Shown: in pieces, positions 38,983-46,808 of the stretch
How the letters are laid out: every line of letters begins with the position of its first letter
How positions within the stretch are numbered: the stretch's first letter is position 1
DNA from: Pseudomonas koreensis
GTDB lineage: Bacteria > Pseudomonadota > Gammaproteobacteria > Pseudomonadales > Pseudomonadaceae
Assembly (NCBI RefSeq): GCF_025447595.1
Contig: NZ_JAOEJU010000009.1
Span: 62,001-126,000 of the forward strand
DNA: 64,000 nt
Direction: 5' to 3'
Position numbers and translations under genes: made by a program
The notes under the pieces: generated by a model
Databases searched by the model: none
Told to the model about the DNA's origin: nothing
The model's input: the letters and a program-made list of their open reading frames with translations, nothing else

Positions 38983-39741
38983 ATGCGTTTTGCCGTTCTC
39001 GGCAGCGGTAGCCAAGGGAACGGCACGCTGATCGCCAGTGCTGATACGTATGTGCTGGTGGATTGTGGTTTTTCCCTGCGGGAAACCGAAAAACGCCTGT
39101 TGCGCCTGGGTGTGAACCCGGCGCAACTGAGCGCGATACTCGTAACCCACGAACATGCCGACCACGTGCATGGCGTGGGTTTGCTGTCTCGGCGCTACAA
39201 TCTGCCTGTCTACCTCAGTCGCGGCACACTGCGCGGGATGCGCAAACCGATTGAACCTGCCGGTTTCGTGACCGGTGGCGAGCAACTGCAGATCGGTGCT
39301 CTGAACATCGGGGTCATTGCCGTGGCCCATGATGCGCAGGAACCGACCCAGTACGTATTCAGTGACGGTGAGCGGCGCTTCGGCCTGCTGACTGACCTGG
39401 GCTCTTACTGCGAGCGGGTGCTGGATGGCTATCGGGACCTCGATGCGTTGATGATCGAGTCCAATCATTGCCGAGACATGCTGGCCCGTGGTCATTACCC
39501 GTACTTTCTCAAGCAGCGGGTGGGCGGCGAGCTGGGACATTTGAACAACCATCAGGCGGCATTCCTGGTGGCCGAGTTGGGCTGGCAAGGCCTGCAACAC
39601 CTGGTCCTGGCCCATCTGAGCAGCAAGAACAACCTGCCGCAGCTGGCCCGGCAATGTTTTGTCGACACCCTCGGGTGCGACCCGGACTGGCTGCAACTGG
39701 CCGATCAAGATTCAGGGCTCGACTGGCGTCACATCGCCTAG
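38983..39741 (+). CDS. MBL-fold metallohydrolase (YycJ/PhnP-like)
   Basis: The 252-residue protein has the metal-binding motif HEHADH at 56-61 in a metallo-beta-lactamase fold. It starts with RFAVLGSGSQGNGTLI, typical of the YycJ/WalJ and PhnP group of phosphodiesterases or nucleases. The substrate is not known. Position between bamC (4 bp) and purC (28 bp) is conserved in pseudomonads and gives no firm clue to function. Confidence 0.85.
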   Translation: MRFAVLGSGSQGNGTLIASADTYVLVDCGFSLRETEKRLLRLGVNPAQLSAILVTHEHADHVHGVGLLSRRYNLPVYLSRGTLRGMRKPIEPAGFVTGGEQLQIGALNIGVIAVAHDAQEPTQYVFSDGERRFGLLTDLGSYCERVLDGYRDLDALMIESNHCRDMLARGHYPYFLKQRVGGELGHLNNHQAAFLVAELGWQGLQHLVLAHLSSKNNLPQLARQCFVDTLGCDPDWLQLADQDSGLDWRHIA

Positions 39742-39769
39742 CCCATCTACTTAGCAAGCGGAGCCCATC

Positions 39770-40483
39770 ATGGAAAAACGTGAAGAACTCTACCGCGGCA
39801 AAGCCAAATCGGTTTACAAGACCGACGACGCTGACCGCTTGATCCTGCTGTTTCGCAACGACACTTCGGCGTTCGACGGCAAGCGCATCGAGCAGCTCGA
39901 CCGCAAAGGCATGGTGAACAACAAGTTCAACGCCTTCATCATGCAGAAACTCGAAGCGGCCGGTATTCCGACCCAGTTCGACAAGCTGCTGGCCGACAAC
40001 GAAGTGCTGGTGAAAAAACTCGACATGATCCCGGTCGAGTGCGTCGTGCGTAACTACGCCGCCGGCAGCCTGGTCAAGCGTCTGGGCGTCGAGGAGGGCA
40101 TGAAGCTCAACCCGTACACCTTCGAACTGTTCCTGAAGGACGACGCCAAGGGCGACCCGTTCATCAACGAATCCCACGTCGTGGCATTCGGCTGGGGCAC
40201 CGCCGAGCAACTGGCGCGCATGAAAGAACTGTCGCTCAAGGTCAACGAAGTCCTGAGCAAACTGTTCGACGACGCAGGCCTCTTGTTGGTGGACTTCAAG
40301 CTTGAGTTCGGCGTGTTCAGCGACGGCTCCATCGTCCTGGGCGACGAGTTCAGCCCGGACGGCTGCCGTCTGTGGGACAAGGACACCAAGAAGAAGATGG
40401 ATAAGGACCGCTTCCGCCAGGGCCTCGGTGACGTCATCGAAGCCTACGAAGAAGTCGCCAACCGTCTGGGCGTACCGCTTTAA
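39770..40483 (+). CDS. purC: SAICAR synthase (purine synthesis)
   Basis: The 237-residue enzyme joins aspartate to CAIR with ATP in purine synthesis. The N-terminal [15 protein letters not shown] and the motifs [10 protein letters not shown] and LVDFKLEFG are diagnostic. The length is normal. It is the last protein gene of the dapA-bamC-MBL-purC run, followed by a separately promoted tRNA. Confidence 0.95.
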   Translation: MEKREELYRGKAKSVYKTDDADRLILLFRNDTSAFDGKRIEQLDRKGMVNNKFNAFIMQKLEAAGIPTQFDKLLADNEVLVKKLDMIPVECVVRNYAAGSLVKRLGVEEGMKLNPYTFELFLKDDAKGDPFINESHVVAFGWGTAEQLARMKELSLKVNEVLSKLFDDAGLLLVDFKLEFGVFSDGSIVLGDEFSPDGCRLWDKDTKKKMDKDRFRQGLGDVIEAYEEVANRLGVPL

Positions 40484-40528
40484 TCGACGCAAGCATCTGA
40501 TAGCACGGAGAAATTTTCGAAAGAGGGT

Positions 40529-40556
40529 TTGCTTTCGATAAAAGTGTTGTTATGAT
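40529..40556 (+). promoter_or_regulatory. Promoter of tRNA-Ser
   Basis: TTGCTT (40529-40534), 16 bases, TATGAT (40551-40556), with a GC-rich discriminator (GCGCGCC) and the tRNA starting 11 bases after the -10. The GC discriminator is typical of stringently controlled stable-RNA promoters. Confidence 0.65.
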
Positions 40557-40566
40557 GCGCGCCGTT

Positions 40567-40656
40567 GGAGAGATGCCAGAGTGGCCGAATGGGACGGATT
40601 CGAAATCCGTTGTACCTTCACCGGTACCTAGGGTTCGAATCCCTATCTCTCCGCCA
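40567..40656 (+). tRNA. tRNA-Ser (anticodon CGA)
   Basis: The 90-base gene starts GGAGAGA and ends TCTCTCCGCCA with encoded CCA, closing a seven-pair acceptor stem. The anticodon loop TTCGAAA gives CGA (reads UCG). The long variable arm (TACCTTCACCGGTA) marks a serine tRNA. Confidence 0.97.
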
Positions 40657-40663
40657 TACATAG

Positions 40664-40699
40664 AAAAAGCCCCGTAGCTGAGAAGCTACGGGGCTTTTT
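40664..40699 (+). terminator. Terminator after tRNA-Ser
   Basis: GCCCCGTAGCT / AGCTACGGGGC with a GAGA loop and flanking A and T runs. Strong on both strands, so it can also end the convergent DUF2950 gene. Confidence 0.93.
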
Positions 40700-40731
40700 C
40701 GTTTCTGATCTTTCGTAGCTCGAAACACTAG

Positions 40732-41628
40732 CTACTTCTGCTCCGGATTCACTTCCTTCCAGCTGTCATCCGGATCAAAGCGCTTCATCGCCTTCGCAAC
40801 CTTCTCCGAGTCAGGCCCCAGGTCCTTTTCGAACACCTGCCCTTCGTGGCTGATCATGAAACTCATCACTCCGGTATCGGCATATTTCGCCGGCCATGCG
40901 ATCAGCGCAAATCCCCGACTCATCTTGTCGCCGATAAGGTAGCTGTAGGCGCCGCCGGGTGCGGAGGGGCCTTGGGCGTCGAGGATGCGGAAGTGGTAGC
41001 CGTGCCAGTCTTCGTCGTTGATGGCCTGGCCGAATGCCGGGCCGAGAGGGCTGATCTGATCGGTGCCGTCGTCCGGCCAGTAGAGTCCGTCATGTTTGCC
41101 GGGTGAGCTGATTATTTTCTGGGCGTATTCGAGTGCGCCGTCGCCGTCGCGATCCTCCGAGGCATAGTCCATTTGTGCATCGTGATAGGTCCGTACCGCT
41201 TGCACGGCATCCAGTTCGTTGCGGCCGATTTGTCGGGTGCGAATTTCGGTTCGGGCAGACTTCATATCGAAGTGCCAGCCTGATGCACCTTTGACGAGAG
41301 GAATGGGTAGCGTCCAGTGATCGGGTCCTACGGAAAGCACGGCTTTACTGTCGCCGGATTTTTCCAGAGTGTGCTGCTCGCGGTATTGCTGCAAAAAGGC
41401 ATCGACATCACTGCGTTGCACGCCTTCCCGGGGAATGAAGCTGTGCCATTCCTCGCCCAGCAGTTCAGTCAGACGCTTTTGGTCGGCGTGTTCTGTTCCG
41501 AGGGCTTCGACGAAGGCCTCGACGGCTTTTTCCGGGGTTGGAAATGTCTGCTGGGCCATGGCAAAGCTTGACCACGCGAGGCCAAGTGCGATGGTCAGAC
41601 AGCCCTTAACAAGAGAATGGATGCTCAT
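40732..41628 (-). CDS. DUF2950 family secreted protein
   Basis: The 298-residue protein has a signal peptide (cleavage near AMA at 23-25) and matches the DUF2950 family, with segments AVQAVRTYHDAQMDYASEDR and GYHFRILDAQGPSAPGGAYS. The function is unknown. Its start overlaps the stop of the DUF3300 gene by four bases (ATGA), so the two are translationally coupled and probably work together in the periplasm. It ends near a shared terminator. Confidence 0.82.
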   Translation of the reverse strand: MSIHSLVKGCLTIALGLAWSSFAMAQQTFPTPEKAVEAFVEALGTEHADQKRLTELLGEEWHSFIPREGVQRSDVDAFLQQYREQHTLEKSGDSKAVLSVGPDHWTLPIPLVKGASGWHFDMKSARTEIRTRQIGRNELDAVQAVRTYHDAQMDYASEDRDGDGALEYAQKIISSPGKHDGLYWPDDGTDQISPLGPAFGQAINDEDWHGYHFRILDAQGPSAPGGAYSYLIGDKMSRGFALIAWPAKYADTGVMSFMISHEGQVFEKDLGPDSEKVAKAMKRFDPDDSWKEVNPEQK

Positions 41629-43115
41629 CGACGGCCACCTCCTCTCTGACGCATGCCCCCGCCGGATGGCCGGTTGATCTGATGTCCGGCGGCACGCGAG
41701 GTATTGGGGCGTTGCGCGGACATCTGGCTGGCCCGGCCTCGGTCAGCCTGTAGTCGGGTTTGCGATGGCGAGCGGGCGCCGGCGAAGGCGTTGTTGCGCG
41801 CACTGCCTGCGGCAGGCCGGGTTTGCGGCGTCTGGCGTGCTTGAGGCGTGCGCGCTTCACGCTGATTGGCGCCGGGTTGCCGGGCCTCCCGCGTGTTGTT
41901 TGCGTTCTGCCGGGCATCGCGAGCGTTGCCTTGAGCGCGGTCGACCGTCCTGGGTCTGTCTGCGCCTCCTTGCATCCGGTTGCCGGCATTGGCGGATTGC
42001 GCTTCGCGAACCTGATTGCGGGCTTGCTGATTGCTGGTGGCGGGGCGTTCGAAACCGGCCCGGTCCATCGAACTGCGAGCTCTCTCCCGGGCCTGCGCAC
42101 GTTGCGCGTTGTCCCCGCGATAGGCTTCGCGCTGAGCTGCACCGTCCAGTTGCCGTCCGTACTGGGTGCGGCTGCGGTTGTCTCGATAAGGCACGCCATC
42201 TCGATGCACGGTGTTGTGCTGCCATTTGTTCTGGTTATTGGTGATCCGGTTGTTGGCGTTGATGTTGTTGTAACGGTTCACATCAATGTCGATGTCGTTG
42301 TTGCCCCAGTCACAATTCCCCCACAACGACGCGACGATGGCCACGCCAGTCCCGAAGGCCAATCCGGCAACCAATGCCTGACCAGGGTAATAAGCGGGTG
42401 GTGGAGGGTAGTAAACCGGTGGCGAGGCCGGATACGGCCAGGTGCCGTAAGTGGTGGTCGGGTTATAAGTCGGGACGTACACGACCTGCGGATCGGCCGG
42501 TTGAATGATGATGGTGGAGGGGCTGGCGGCGGAGTTGGAGGGTGTTGAAGTCGAGGCAGCAGGTGCAGGTGCAGGTGCCGTGACGTTCTGTACCGTCACA
42601 TTCTGATATTGATTGCTTTGCAGGTTGCCCGCCGCCTGGGCTTGATGCCGCAAGCGCTGGACGCCCGCCATCAGATCGTCAGGCTGCGCCAAAAAGGCAT
42701 CCCCCAGACGTTGTACCCAGACCGGGTCCTGCCCCAGTGTCACCAATACCTGTGGAAACGCCACCAGCGCCTGCACGCTCGGATCCCATGTCTGGGTCGC
42801 TACTTGCTTGACGGCATCATCACCCTTGGCGTCCGGATGGGCTTTGGACCAGGTGACAGCCTCGGCGACTTCTCCGGGATAAGTGGTGGCCATCAGCACC
42901 TGGGCGAGCAACGGATCCGGGTACAACGCAATCGGCGCCAGCATCTGATCCAGCTGTTCCTGGGTAAACACGGCATCTTTGGCCGGGGCGGCGGCAGGAT
43001 TGGTGGCCGCTGCCTGAGTGGCGGGCGCCGGGGGTGGATCCGCAGCCTGCGCCAACCCGGGCGCAACGCTCAGGGTGAGCATGACTGACACGGCATAAAA
43101 CAGCGAAGTGTGCAT
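41625..43115 (-). CDS. DUF3300 family secreted protein with Arg/Gln/Asn-rich tail
   Basis: The 496-residue protein has a signal peptide (1-24) and a DUF3300 domain (about 45-200) with LLAQVLMATTYPGEVAEAV and VVYVPTYNPTTTYGTWPYP. A hydrophobic glycine-rich stretch follows (about 235-265). The long tail (about 280-496) is built almost wholly from Asn, Gln, Arg, Ala and Gly, ending GGGMRQRGGGRR. The tail is surely disordered and strongly basic, suiting binding to a polyanion such as polyphosphate, DNA or LPS. That is inference only. It is coupled to DUF2950. Confidence 0.82.
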   Translation of the reverse strand: MHTSLFYAVSVMLTLSVAPGLAQAADPPPAPATQAAATNPAAAPAKDAVFTQEQLDQMLAPIALYPDPLLAQVLMATTYPGEVAEAVTWSKAHPDAKGDDAVKQVATQTWDPSVQALVAFPQVLVTLGQDPVWVQRLGDAFLAQPDDLMAGVQRLRHQAQAAGNLQSNQYQNVTVQNVTAPAPAPAASTSTPSNSAASPSTIIIQPADPQVVYVPTYNPTTTYGTWPYPASPPVYYPPPPAYYPGQALVAGLAFGTGVAIVASLWGNCDWGNNDIDIDVNRYNNINANNRITNNQNKWQHNTVHRDGVPYRDNRSRTQYGRQLDGAAQREAYRGDNAQRAQARERARSSMDRAGFERPATSNQQARNQVREAQSANAGNRMQGGADRPRTVDRAQGNARDARQNANNTREARQPGANQREARTPQARQTPQTRPAAGSARNNAFAGARSPSQTRLQADRGRASQMSAQRPNTSRAAGHQINRPSGGGMRQRGGGRR

Positions 43116-43329
43116 TACCTCTTCCCCACATCGAGTGGCAGGTGTGAAACAGTCGAGGTGTCAACGGCGAGCATTGGATGCTGCACCGTGATGGAGAATG
43201 GTTCGCTAATGGCGTTCCGTCAAAATCCGGCACAGTCTTTTTTGCAATAAGTACGTTGCCCGCGCAATCCCGCCGTTTACTTGCGTTTTGCGATAAATGG
43301 CTAAACTTTCCGTTTCCAGGTCATGCGAT

Positions 43330-43345
43330 GCCAGGGGGCCCTGGC
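43330..43345. repeat. Inverted repeat upstream of ppk2
   Basis: GCCAGGG-GG-CCCTGGC is a perfect seven-base dyad 27 bases before the ppk2 start. It could be an operator or a hairpin in the leader that affects translation. Confidence 0.5.
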
Positions 43346-43372
43346 AGCCACTTTCAATCTAGAGGTCTGGTC

Positions 43373-44197
43373 ATGGCAAAGGGAAAGAAGAAAGACTCGC
43401 CCCGAGAAAAGCCTGACGAACATACAAAACTGTCGAACAAGGACTACCTGGCCGAGCTGCGCCGCCTGCATATCGAACTGGTGAAAATGCAGGAATGGGT
43501 GAAGGCCGAAGGCATCAAGATCTGCATCATCTTCGAAGGCCGTGACGGTGCGGGCAAGGGCGGCACCATCAAGGCGCTGACCGAGCGGGTCAGCCCGCGA
43601 GTTTTTCGTGTCATCGCGTTACCGGCCCCGACCGATCGCGAGAAGAGCCAGATGTACATGCAGCGCTACTTGCCACATTTGCCGGCGGCCGGTGAGGTAG
43701 TGATCTTCGATCGCAGTTGGTACAACCGCGCCGGCGTCGAGCGGGTGATGGGCTTTTGCACGGATAAACAGGTCGACAAATTCCTCAAGAGCGTGCCGCT
43801 GGTGGAACGAGCGGTTGTCGGTTCGGGGGTGATTCTGCTCAAGTACTGGCTGAACGTCAGTCAGGAAGAACAAACCCGTCGGCTGGAGGCGCGAATCAAC
43901 GACGGTCGCAAAATCTGGAAGCTCTCGCCCATGGATCTCAAGTCTTACAGTCGCTGGTATGACTACTCCAGGGCGCGGGACGAGATGATTGAAGCGACCG
44001 ACACCGAATACGCGCCATGGCTGGTGGCCAATTCGAACGACAAGCGTCGGGCGCGGCTCAATATCATTTCCGATCTGCTTGGTCGTATCCCTTACAAAGA
44101 GGTGGCACGAGAAAAAGTCGTCTTGCCCAAGCGTCAGAAGCCGAGCGGATATCAGGAATCCAATTACCCGTTCAAGCACATACCCGAAAGGTTTTGA
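43373..44197 (+). CDS. ppk2: Polyphosphate kinase 2
   Basis: The 274-residue enzyme phosphorylates nucleoside diphosphates (or monophosphates) using polyphosphate. Walker A GRDGAGKGG is at 56-64, and the Asp113-Arg114 motif IFDRSWYNRAGVE and the lid region follow. The single-domain length fits class I. The start ATG at 43373 fits the MAKGKKKDSP N-terminus; a 65-codon upstream extension is not homologous. It is divergent from the DUF3300-DUF2950 pair. Confidence 0.9.
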   Translation: MAKGKKKDSPREKPDEHTKLSNKDYLAELRRLHIELVKMQEWVKAEGIKICIIFEGRDGAGKGGTIKALTERVSPRVFRVIALPAPTDREKSQMYMQRYLPHLPAAGEVVIFDRSWYNRAGVERVMGFCTDKQVDKFLKSVPLVERAVVGSGVILLKYWLNVSQEEQTRRLEARINDGRKIWKLSPMDLKSYSRWYDYSRARDEMIEATDTEYAPWLVANSNDKRRARLNIISDLLGRIPYKEVAREKVVLPKRQKPSGYQESNYPFKHIPERF

Positions 44198-44270
44198 AAG
44201 ACAGCATCTCAAACATCTTGAGGCGCCAGGCTGACCTTGCTCGCAGGCAGCCCGGCGTCTTGAAGTGTTC

Positions 44271-44462
44271 CTAGATCTCCTTGACCGGCGTCTCCCCCTG
44301 CACACCCTTGATCAACTCGATCACATGCAGACAATCCGCCTTGTTCACATACGATTCGCCACTGGCGACCGTCTCGTGATTCCCCGCCCTTAATCTCCAG
44401 CGCCATTGGCCCTTGCCGGTGCTTGGGGTGCCTTTGGATTGCCTGTAAATCTCGAAATACAT
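44271..44462 (-). CDS. Small YegP/DUF1508 family protein
   Basis: This 63-residue protein (MYFEIYRQSKGTPSTGKGQW onward) is a single DUF1508 repeat, with the typical pattern of an aromatic N-terminus, WRLRAGNHETVASGESYVNK and a final INLIK-like segment (ELIKGV). Structures of YegP show a small beta-rich fold; the function is unknown. The gene stands alone between ppk2 and the glycosyltransferase operon. Confidence 0.8.
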   Translation of the reverse strand: MYFEIYRQSKGTPSTGKGQWRWRLRAGNHETVASGESYVNKADCLHVIELIKGVQGETPVKEI

Positions 44463-44742
44463 TCGGTTCGCTCCATGCGATGTGTTTGTGCGACAACCGG
44501 TGTGTCGCATCGACGCAAGCCTAGCGGAGCCCGGCTTTTTGGCTATCGGGGATTTGTTTCCAATCGTTCGTGAATGTTTCTGAAAGGCGCGGGCCAGAGC
44601 GCAGGAATCGGCCTTTGGATTGGCCGGAACGCCGTTGTTTCGCCCTTGCATGACATTCCGGGGTACTGCTTAATATGGTGCGGCTCATGGCGTCGAACAG
44701 CGTTCGGCGACCGACAAAAACACTATAAAAACGAGCAGTCCA

Positions 44743-45711
44743 TTGACTCATCCGTATGGAACGCAACACGCGGGCCCGGTGAAGTTGTCGCTGGTGGTTC
44801 CCGTGTTCAATGAAGAGGACAGCCTCGACGGCTTTCTCTTGCGCATTCGACAGGTGTTCGAGCGCGAGGCGCTGATCGACCTGGAACTGGTGTTCGTCAA
44901 CGACGGGAGCGGTGATGCGACGCTTGCCCGGTTGCTGCAATGCCAGGAAAGCGATGCGCGCATCCGTGTCGTCGATCTGAGCCGCAACTTTGGCAAAGAG
45001 GCGGCGTTGTCCGCCGGCCTGCAGATCTCCACCGGGCAGATCGTGGTGCCGATCGACGTTGATCTGCAGGATCCGCCCGAGATCATTTTGCAGATGATCG
45101 AGCGCTGGCGGGAGGGCTTCGAAGTTGTACTGGGTCACCGCATCAGCCGGCGAAACGACACCTGGGCCAAGCAGACCTCGGCCAATTGGTACTATCGCCT
45201 GCACAACCGGATTGCCGATCAGCCGCTACCTGATAACGTCGGTGATTTTCGGCTGATGGACCGTTGTGTGGTCGATGCGTTGCTGACCTTGCCCGAATCC
45301 CGGCGCTTCATGAAAGGCCTGTTCGCCTGGGTCGGCTTCCGCACAACGCAAGTCGAATACGAGCGCCCGGAGCGGGTGACGGGGCGGAGCAAGTTCAATG
45401 GTTGGCGGCTGTGGAATTTTGCGCTGGAAGGCATCACCAGTTTCAGCACGGAGCCGCTGCGGATCTGGACCTATCTGGGGGCGCTGGTGTCGCTGGTGTC
45501 GTTCGCCTTTGCGATGTTCATCGTGGTGCGCACGTTGCTGTACGGTGTCGATCTGCCGGGTTATGCGTCGCTGATGGTCGCGGTGACATTCCTCGGTGGT
45601 CTGCAATTGATTGGTATCGGCGTGCTCGGCGAATATCTGGGCCGCACCTACATTGAAGCGAAGCGCCGGCCGGTTTTCCTGGTGCGCCGCATCTACGACC
45701 CCAAGGACTGA
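44743..45711 (+). CDS. GtrB-like polyprenyl-phosphate glycosyltransferase (GT2)
   Basis: The 322-residue protein has a GT2 catalytic domain (about 14-235) with VVPVFNEEDSL, the nucleotide-sugar motif DVDLQDP at 105-111 and the GDFRLMDRCVV region. Two membrane helices follow (about 242-264 and 274-296). This layout matches GtrB and dolichol-phosphate sugar synthases, which load a sugar onto undecaprenyl phosphate at the inner face. I use the TTG at 44743, with a weak GAG site; a GTG at 44779 is possible. It starts a four-gene run with overlapping ends. Confidence 0.85.
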   Translation: MTHPYGTQHAGPVKLSLVVPVFNEEDSLDGFLLRIRQVFEREALIDLELVFVNDGSGDATLARLLQCQESDARIRVVDLSRNFGKEAALSAGLQISTGQIVVPIDVDLQDPPEIILQMIERWREGFEVVLGHRISRRNDTWAKQTSANWYYRLHNRIADQPLPDNVGDFRLMDRCVVDALLTLPESRRFMKGLFAWVGFRTTQVEYERPERVTGRSKFNGWRLWNFALEGITSFSTEPLRIWTYLGALVSLVSFAFAMFIVVRTLLYGVDLPGYASLMVAVTFLGGLQLIGIGVLGEYLGRTYIEAKRRPVFLVRRIYDPKD

Positions 45712-45714
45712 CCG

Positions 45715-46425
45715 ATGGACCTCAAGGAGACCGACATCCTCGGCGACAGCATCGGCGAGCATTGGTATTACTGCTCCAAAGTGGCCGCCACTCGCCGCTT
45801 GCTGGGTGACGCGCCAATCAAACGAATACTCGATGTCGGTGCCGGTTCAGGCTTCTTTTCCCACCATTTGTTGACCCACACGGCGGCGCGCGAAGCGTGG
45901 TGCGTGGACATCAGCTATCCGGCCGACTCCAGCGCGACCACCGCCGGCAAACCGGTGCATTACCGTCGCTCGATCGACAGCGTGGACGCTGATCTGGTGT
46001 TGTTGATGGATGTGCTGGAGCACGTCGATGACGACCTTGCTCTGCTCAGGTCCTACGTCGACAAAGTGCCGTCCGGCAGTCGCTTCCTCATGACCGTGCC
46101 GGCGTTCCAGTTCATGTGGAGCGGGCACGATGATTTCCTCGAACACAAGCGTCGCTACACTTTGGCGCAATTCGAAACGCTCACCCGAAAGGCCGGATTG
46201 ACGGTGGAGCGGGGCGTCTATTACTTCGGCGCGGTCTTCCCGATTGCGCTGGCGTCGCGCCTGATACCCGGCGGCGCTCGGGGTTCGGCACCGCGTTCGC
46301 AACTGAGAAAACATCATCCGCTGGTCAATACGCTGCTGAAAACCCTGTGCAATCTTGAGTTGCCGTTGATGGGCATGAATCGCCTGGCCGGTTTGAGTGT
46401 GTTCGTGCTGGCGCGCAAACCGTGA
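45715..46425 (+). CDS. Class I SAM-dependent methyltransferase of the glycosylation cassette
   Basis: The 236-residue protein has the SAM-binding motif RILDVGAGSGFF at 37-48 and a motif II region DLVLLMDVLEHVDDD. A hydrophobic segment near the C-terminus (VYYFGAVFPIALASRLIPGG) could touch the membrane. It lies three bases after the GtrB-like gene and overlaps gtrA by four bases, so it belongs to the cassette. It may methylate the transferred sugar or its lipid carrier. The target is unknown. Confidence 0.82.
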   Translation: MDLKETDILGDSIGEHWYYCSKVAATRRLLGDAPIKRILDVGAGSGFFSHHLLTHTAAREAWCVDISYPADSSATTAGKPVHYRRSIDSVDADLVLLMDVLEHVDDDLALLRSYVDKVPSGSRFLMTVPAFQFMWSGHDDFLEHKRRYTLAQFETLTRKAGLTVERGVYYFGAVFPIALASRLIPGGARGSAPRSQLRKHHPLVNTLLKTLCNLELPLMGMNRLAGLSVFVLARKP

Positions 46426-46808
46426 CGGTCACCGAAAGATCTGCCTTGATTCAGCGCGGTCTGCGTTTCGCCGTGACCGGTCTGTTCGTCACCGCGCTGC
46501 ATGCGTTGGTGGCTGTGCTGTTCATCAACTTCGTCAGCCACCAGCCACCCCTGGCCAACGGCGTGGCCTTTATCGTGGCGACGGTGGTGTCCTATGTGAT
46601 CAACACCACCTGGAGCTTTTCGGCCCGACTGCACGGTAAAACCCTGCTGCGTTTCATGCTGGTTTCGGCCGGCGGTTTTCTGTTGGCGATGTTCGTGGCC
46701 TGGGCGGCGCAGATGGCCGGGCTGCATTATCTCGCCGGAATCGTTGCCGTGGCGCTGACGATTCCGGCATTCACCTTTGTACTGCACAACTTCTGGACTT
46801 ATCGATGA
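46422..46808 (+). CDS. GtrA-family membrane protein (lipid-linked sugar flippase)
   Basis: The 128-residue protein starts at a GTG and has four membrane helices, the standard GtrA layout (FAVTGLFVTALHALVAVLFIN, VSYVINTTWSFSARL). GtrA proteins are believed to flip undecaprenyl-phosphate sugars to the periplasm. It overlaps both neighbours by four bases. Confidence 0.85.
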   Translation: MTVTERSALIQRGLRFAVTGLFVTALHALVAVLFINFVSHQPPLANGVAFIVATVVSYVINTTWSFSARLHGKTLLRFMLVSAGGFLLAMFVAWAAQMAGLHYLAGIVAVALTIPAFTFVLHNFWTYR

